In this document: one piece after another, positions 15,412 to 17,350 of the stretch
Layout of the letters: each line of letters opens with the position of its first letter
Numbering within the stretch: position 1 is the stretch's first letter
Assembly: GCA_021793335.1 (NCBI GenBank)
Contig: JAJYSW010000043.1
Span: 1-17,350, forward strand
Source of the DNA: Actinomycetes bacterium
GTDB taxonomy: Bacteria; Actinomycetota; Actinomycetes; Mycobacteriales; Micromonosporaceae
Direction of reading: 5' to 3'
Length of the DNA: 17,350 nt
Translations under genes and position numbers: made by a program
Notes under the pieces: generated by a model
What the model was told of the DNA's origin: nothing
Database searches by the model: none
Seen by the model: only the letters and a program-made list of their open reading frames with translations

Positions 15412-17350
15412 TTAAAGGATCTCGGCGCCGGGAAAGCCGGGCTTGTCGGGGGCCACGATGCCCAGTCGCTTGGTCGCGCGCGTCAGTGCAACGTAGAGGT
15501 TCCTCATGTTCGTTTCGGCCACGGCATCGGGGTCGACGACGATGACGCTGTCGAATTCGAGGCCCTTGGCCTGCCTGACGGTCAGGACCGACGCAGTGTC
15601 GATTCCGGCCAGTTCCGCGGCGAGCTCGGGCGTGGTGACGATGGCCACGGTCCCCTCGCCGACGGTCCGCGCCTCCTCCGCGGCCAGTTCGGCGACCCGC
15701 TCGGCCAGGCGCTCCTGGACGATCTCCAGCCACGGCTCGCTGCCCGAGGTCCGCACCGACCGCGGTCGCGGGGCCTCGGCGTCGATGGCGTCGAGCACGC
15801 GCGTGGCCACGGCCATGATCTCGGCCGGAGTGCGGTAGGAGACGGTGAGCTGCTCGGCGCGCCAGGTCAGCTCCGAGGCCCCGAAGACCTCGGCCCAGCT
15901 GCGCGGTGCGGCCGCGTTCCCCGCCTGGGCCAGGTCGCCGGCGACGGTGAAGGACCGGCTGACACAGCGCCGCAGGAGCGCGCGCCACACCATGGGCGAG
16001 AGCTCCTGTGCCTCATCGACGATGACGTGCCCGAAGATCCAGCGGCGGTCGGCGGCGGCCCGCTCGGCCACCGACACGAACCGTCGGTCGATCTGCCGTT
16101 CGCCGAGCCAGGCCGCGTCGATCACGTCGGTGGCCTGGAGGATCTCCGATTCCTCCTCATCCTCGAAGTCGAACGAGGCCGAGCCGGAGGCGATCGACAG
16201 GACGTCCTCGGCGTAGGCGATCTGCTCGGCGTCCAGCGTCCCGGCCCCGCGGTCACGCTCGATTTCGCCGAGGTGTTCGGCGGCCTCGTCGAGCAGTGCG
16301 ATGTCGGCCTCGCTCCAGCCGCCGGGCTCGCGCCGGATCAGGCGGCGTTCCTCTTCGGTGAGGACGGCCGCGGCCGAGGCCAGCAGCGCGGGGGAGGCGA
16401 AGAGGTCTTCGAGGAGCTCGGTGGGTGTCAGCTCGGGCCACAATTGCTCGATCTCGCCGCGGATGAGGGCGTCCGTGGCGATCTCGGCGGCGAGCGTGGC
16501 GCGGTCTTCGAGGCCGAGCAGGTTCTCCCCGCCGAGCGGGTCCTCACCGATGATGTCGGCGTACTGCATGGCGAGGTCCGCGATGACGCGTTTGTGGAAG
16601 GTCTCGCGGGCCTCATTGTGCGGGAGGCCCGTCTCTCGGGCCGCGTCGCGGGCGGCGGTGATCTTCTCAGGCCGCAGCAGCAGCGTGTGGCCTTCGTAGT
16701 GGATCGGCTGCGCCTCCCTGGGCACGATCTGGCGGTCGGCGACGGCGCTGGCGATGATCCCGGCCATGACGGCACGGCCCTTGAGCGCGGCGACGGCCTC
16801 GGACTCGGGCCGGTCGGGAGCGATGCCGGGGAACAGCTGGGCGGGAGTGCGCAGCAGCACGTCGCTCTCGGCCAGGCCCGGGAGCACCTCGGAGATGTAT
16901 CGCAGGAACTGCCGTCCGGGGCCGATGATGAGCACCCCTCGGCGCTGGAGTTGTTCACGGTGCTCATAGAGCAGGTAGGCCGCGCGGTGGAGGGCGACGG
17001 CGGTCTTGCCGGTGCCGGGGGCTCCATCGACGATCATGATGCCTTCGAGGGGCGCGCGGATGATGCGGTCCTGCTCGGCCTGGATGGTGGCGACGATGTC
17101 GCGCATGTGGCCGGTGCGGGCGGCGTCGAGCGCGGCCATGAGCGCGCCTTCGGAGCCGATCGTGGAGGCCGAGCCGTCGGCGGCGTCCAGGTCGAGGACC
17201 TCATCGTTGAGCGAGGCGATGCGTCGGCCCCTGGTGTGGAAGTGGCGTCGGCGGCGCACGCCTGCGGGGGAGGCCGCGGTCGCCAGGTAGAAACGCCTGC
17301 CGGCCTCGGATCGCCAGTCGACCAGCAGCTGTTCGCCGTGTTCGTCGTGG
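15412..17350 (-). CDS. helR: HelR/HelD-type RNA polymerase-recycling ATPase, partial (5' end beyond window)
   Basis: UvrD-like superfamily 1 ATPase; family members remove stalled RNA polymerase from DNA and, in actinomycetes, can displace rifampicin. At least 645 residues are in the window. The frame stays open through the right edge, and its first residues (EQLLVDWRSEAGRRFYLATA, then SPAGVRRRRHFHTRGRR) are typical HelD-family text upstream of the ATPase. GTG 17259 is therefore not the start. Seen, in window numbering: Q motif about 90, Walker A GAPGTGKT (109-116), Walker B IVDEAQEL (443-450), VSYRTPAEI, AKGLEFDSVIVVD (594-606), LYVALTRA (618-625). The long middle insertion fits HelD's RNA-polymerase-binding arm. 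The N-terminal coiled coil is missing only because of the edge. The helR name over helD is tentative. Confidence 0.88.
   Translation of the reverse strand, partial: HDEHGEQLLVDWRSEAGRRFYLATAASPAGVRRRRHFHTRGRRIASLNDEVLDLDAADGSASTIGSEGALMAALDAARTGHMRDIVATIQAEQDRIIRAPLEGIMIVDGAPGTGKTAVALHRAAYLLYEHREQLQRRGVLIIGPGRQFLRYISEVLPGLAESDVLLRTPAQLFPGIAPDRPESEAVAALKGRAVMAGIIASAVADRQIVPREAQPIHYEGHTLLLRPEKITAARDAARETGLPHNEARETFHKRVIADLAMQYADIIGEDPLGGENLLGLEDRATLAAEIATDALIRGEIEQLWPELTPTELLEDLFASPALLASAAAVLTEEERRLIRREPGGWSEADIALLDEAAEHLGEIERDRGAGTLDAEQIAYAEDVLSIASGSASFDFEDEEESEILQATDVIDAAWLGERQIDRRFVSVAERAAADRRWIFGHVIVDEAQELSPMVWRALLRRCVSRSFTVAGDLAQAGNAAAPRSWAEVFGASELTWRAEQLTVSYRTPAEIMAVATRVLDAIDAEAPRPRSVRTSGSEPWLEIVQERLAERVAELAAEEARTVGEGTVAIVTTPELAAELAGIDTASVLTVRQAKGLEFDSVIVVDPDAVAETNMRNLYVALTRATKRLGIVAPDKPGFPGAEIL

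Noticed and set aside
15353..15988. A 212-codon N-terminal extension of the PASTA kinase frame
   Set aside because: It overlaps the HelR-like gene on the same strand in another frame and has Arg/Gly-rich shadow composition. TTG 15352 has a ribosome site and begins just before the kinase domain.
17257..17259. GTG as the start of the HelR-like gene
   Set aside because: The frame continues open to the window edge, and the upstream residues are conserved HelD-family sequence, so the real start lies outside.

Overview
The window is chromosomal DNA from a high-GC actinomycete. Codon use is strongly GC-biased, GTG and TTG starts are common, and the gene content is typically actinobacterial: an XRE/DUF397 pair, GlbO-type truncated globin, a CtaJ-like/DUF5130 pair, Ser68-type RpiB, a PASTA kinase and a HelR/HelD-class ATPase. 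XRE/DUF397 pairs suggest a Streptomyces-, Streptosporangiales- or Glycomycetales-like host, but the genus cannot be fixed from the sequence.

Left part (1-1815): an XRE regulator and a DUF397 protein are translationally coupled behind a palindromic operator-like site. They lie in DNA that is visibly less GC-rich (about 58-62% in sampled lines) than the rest (about 70-80% in sampled lines). A gene-poor stretch of about 590 bp follows. It ends in a degenerate 29-bp tandem array that runs into the 3' end of the globin gene.

Middle part (1816-10450): glbO(-), mscS-like(-), HNH endonuclease(+), ctaJ-like(+), DUF5130(+), membrane protein(-), pepN(-), DUF1015(+), rpiB(+). From memory, glbO, the HNH gene, the DUF5130 gene, pepN and rpiB keep the relative order and orientation of the Mycobacterium tuberculosis block Rv2470-Rv2465c. 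This is therefore a conserved actinobacterial neighbourhood with insertions (mscS, the membrane protein, DUF1015). Clear stem-loop terminators close the convergent and tandem units.

Right part (10451-17350): a small two-helix membrane protein, a kinase-like protein with altered catalytic motifs and three C-terminal membrane helices, an orotate phosphoribosyltransferase, a PknL-like PASTA kinase (-), and a HelR/HelD-type ATPase (-) that runs off the right edge. The ATPase gene lies just upstream of the PASTA kinase gene on the same strand and may be cotranscribed with it.

The observations most worth a second look are the 29-bp array grown from the globin 3' end, the degenerate membrane kinase at 11269-12930, and a repeated promoter layout in which a -10-like hexamer sits exactly 6 nt before the start codon (probable leaderless genes). 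I did not find a clear new defence or biosynthetic system. Most of the window is ordinary core genome.
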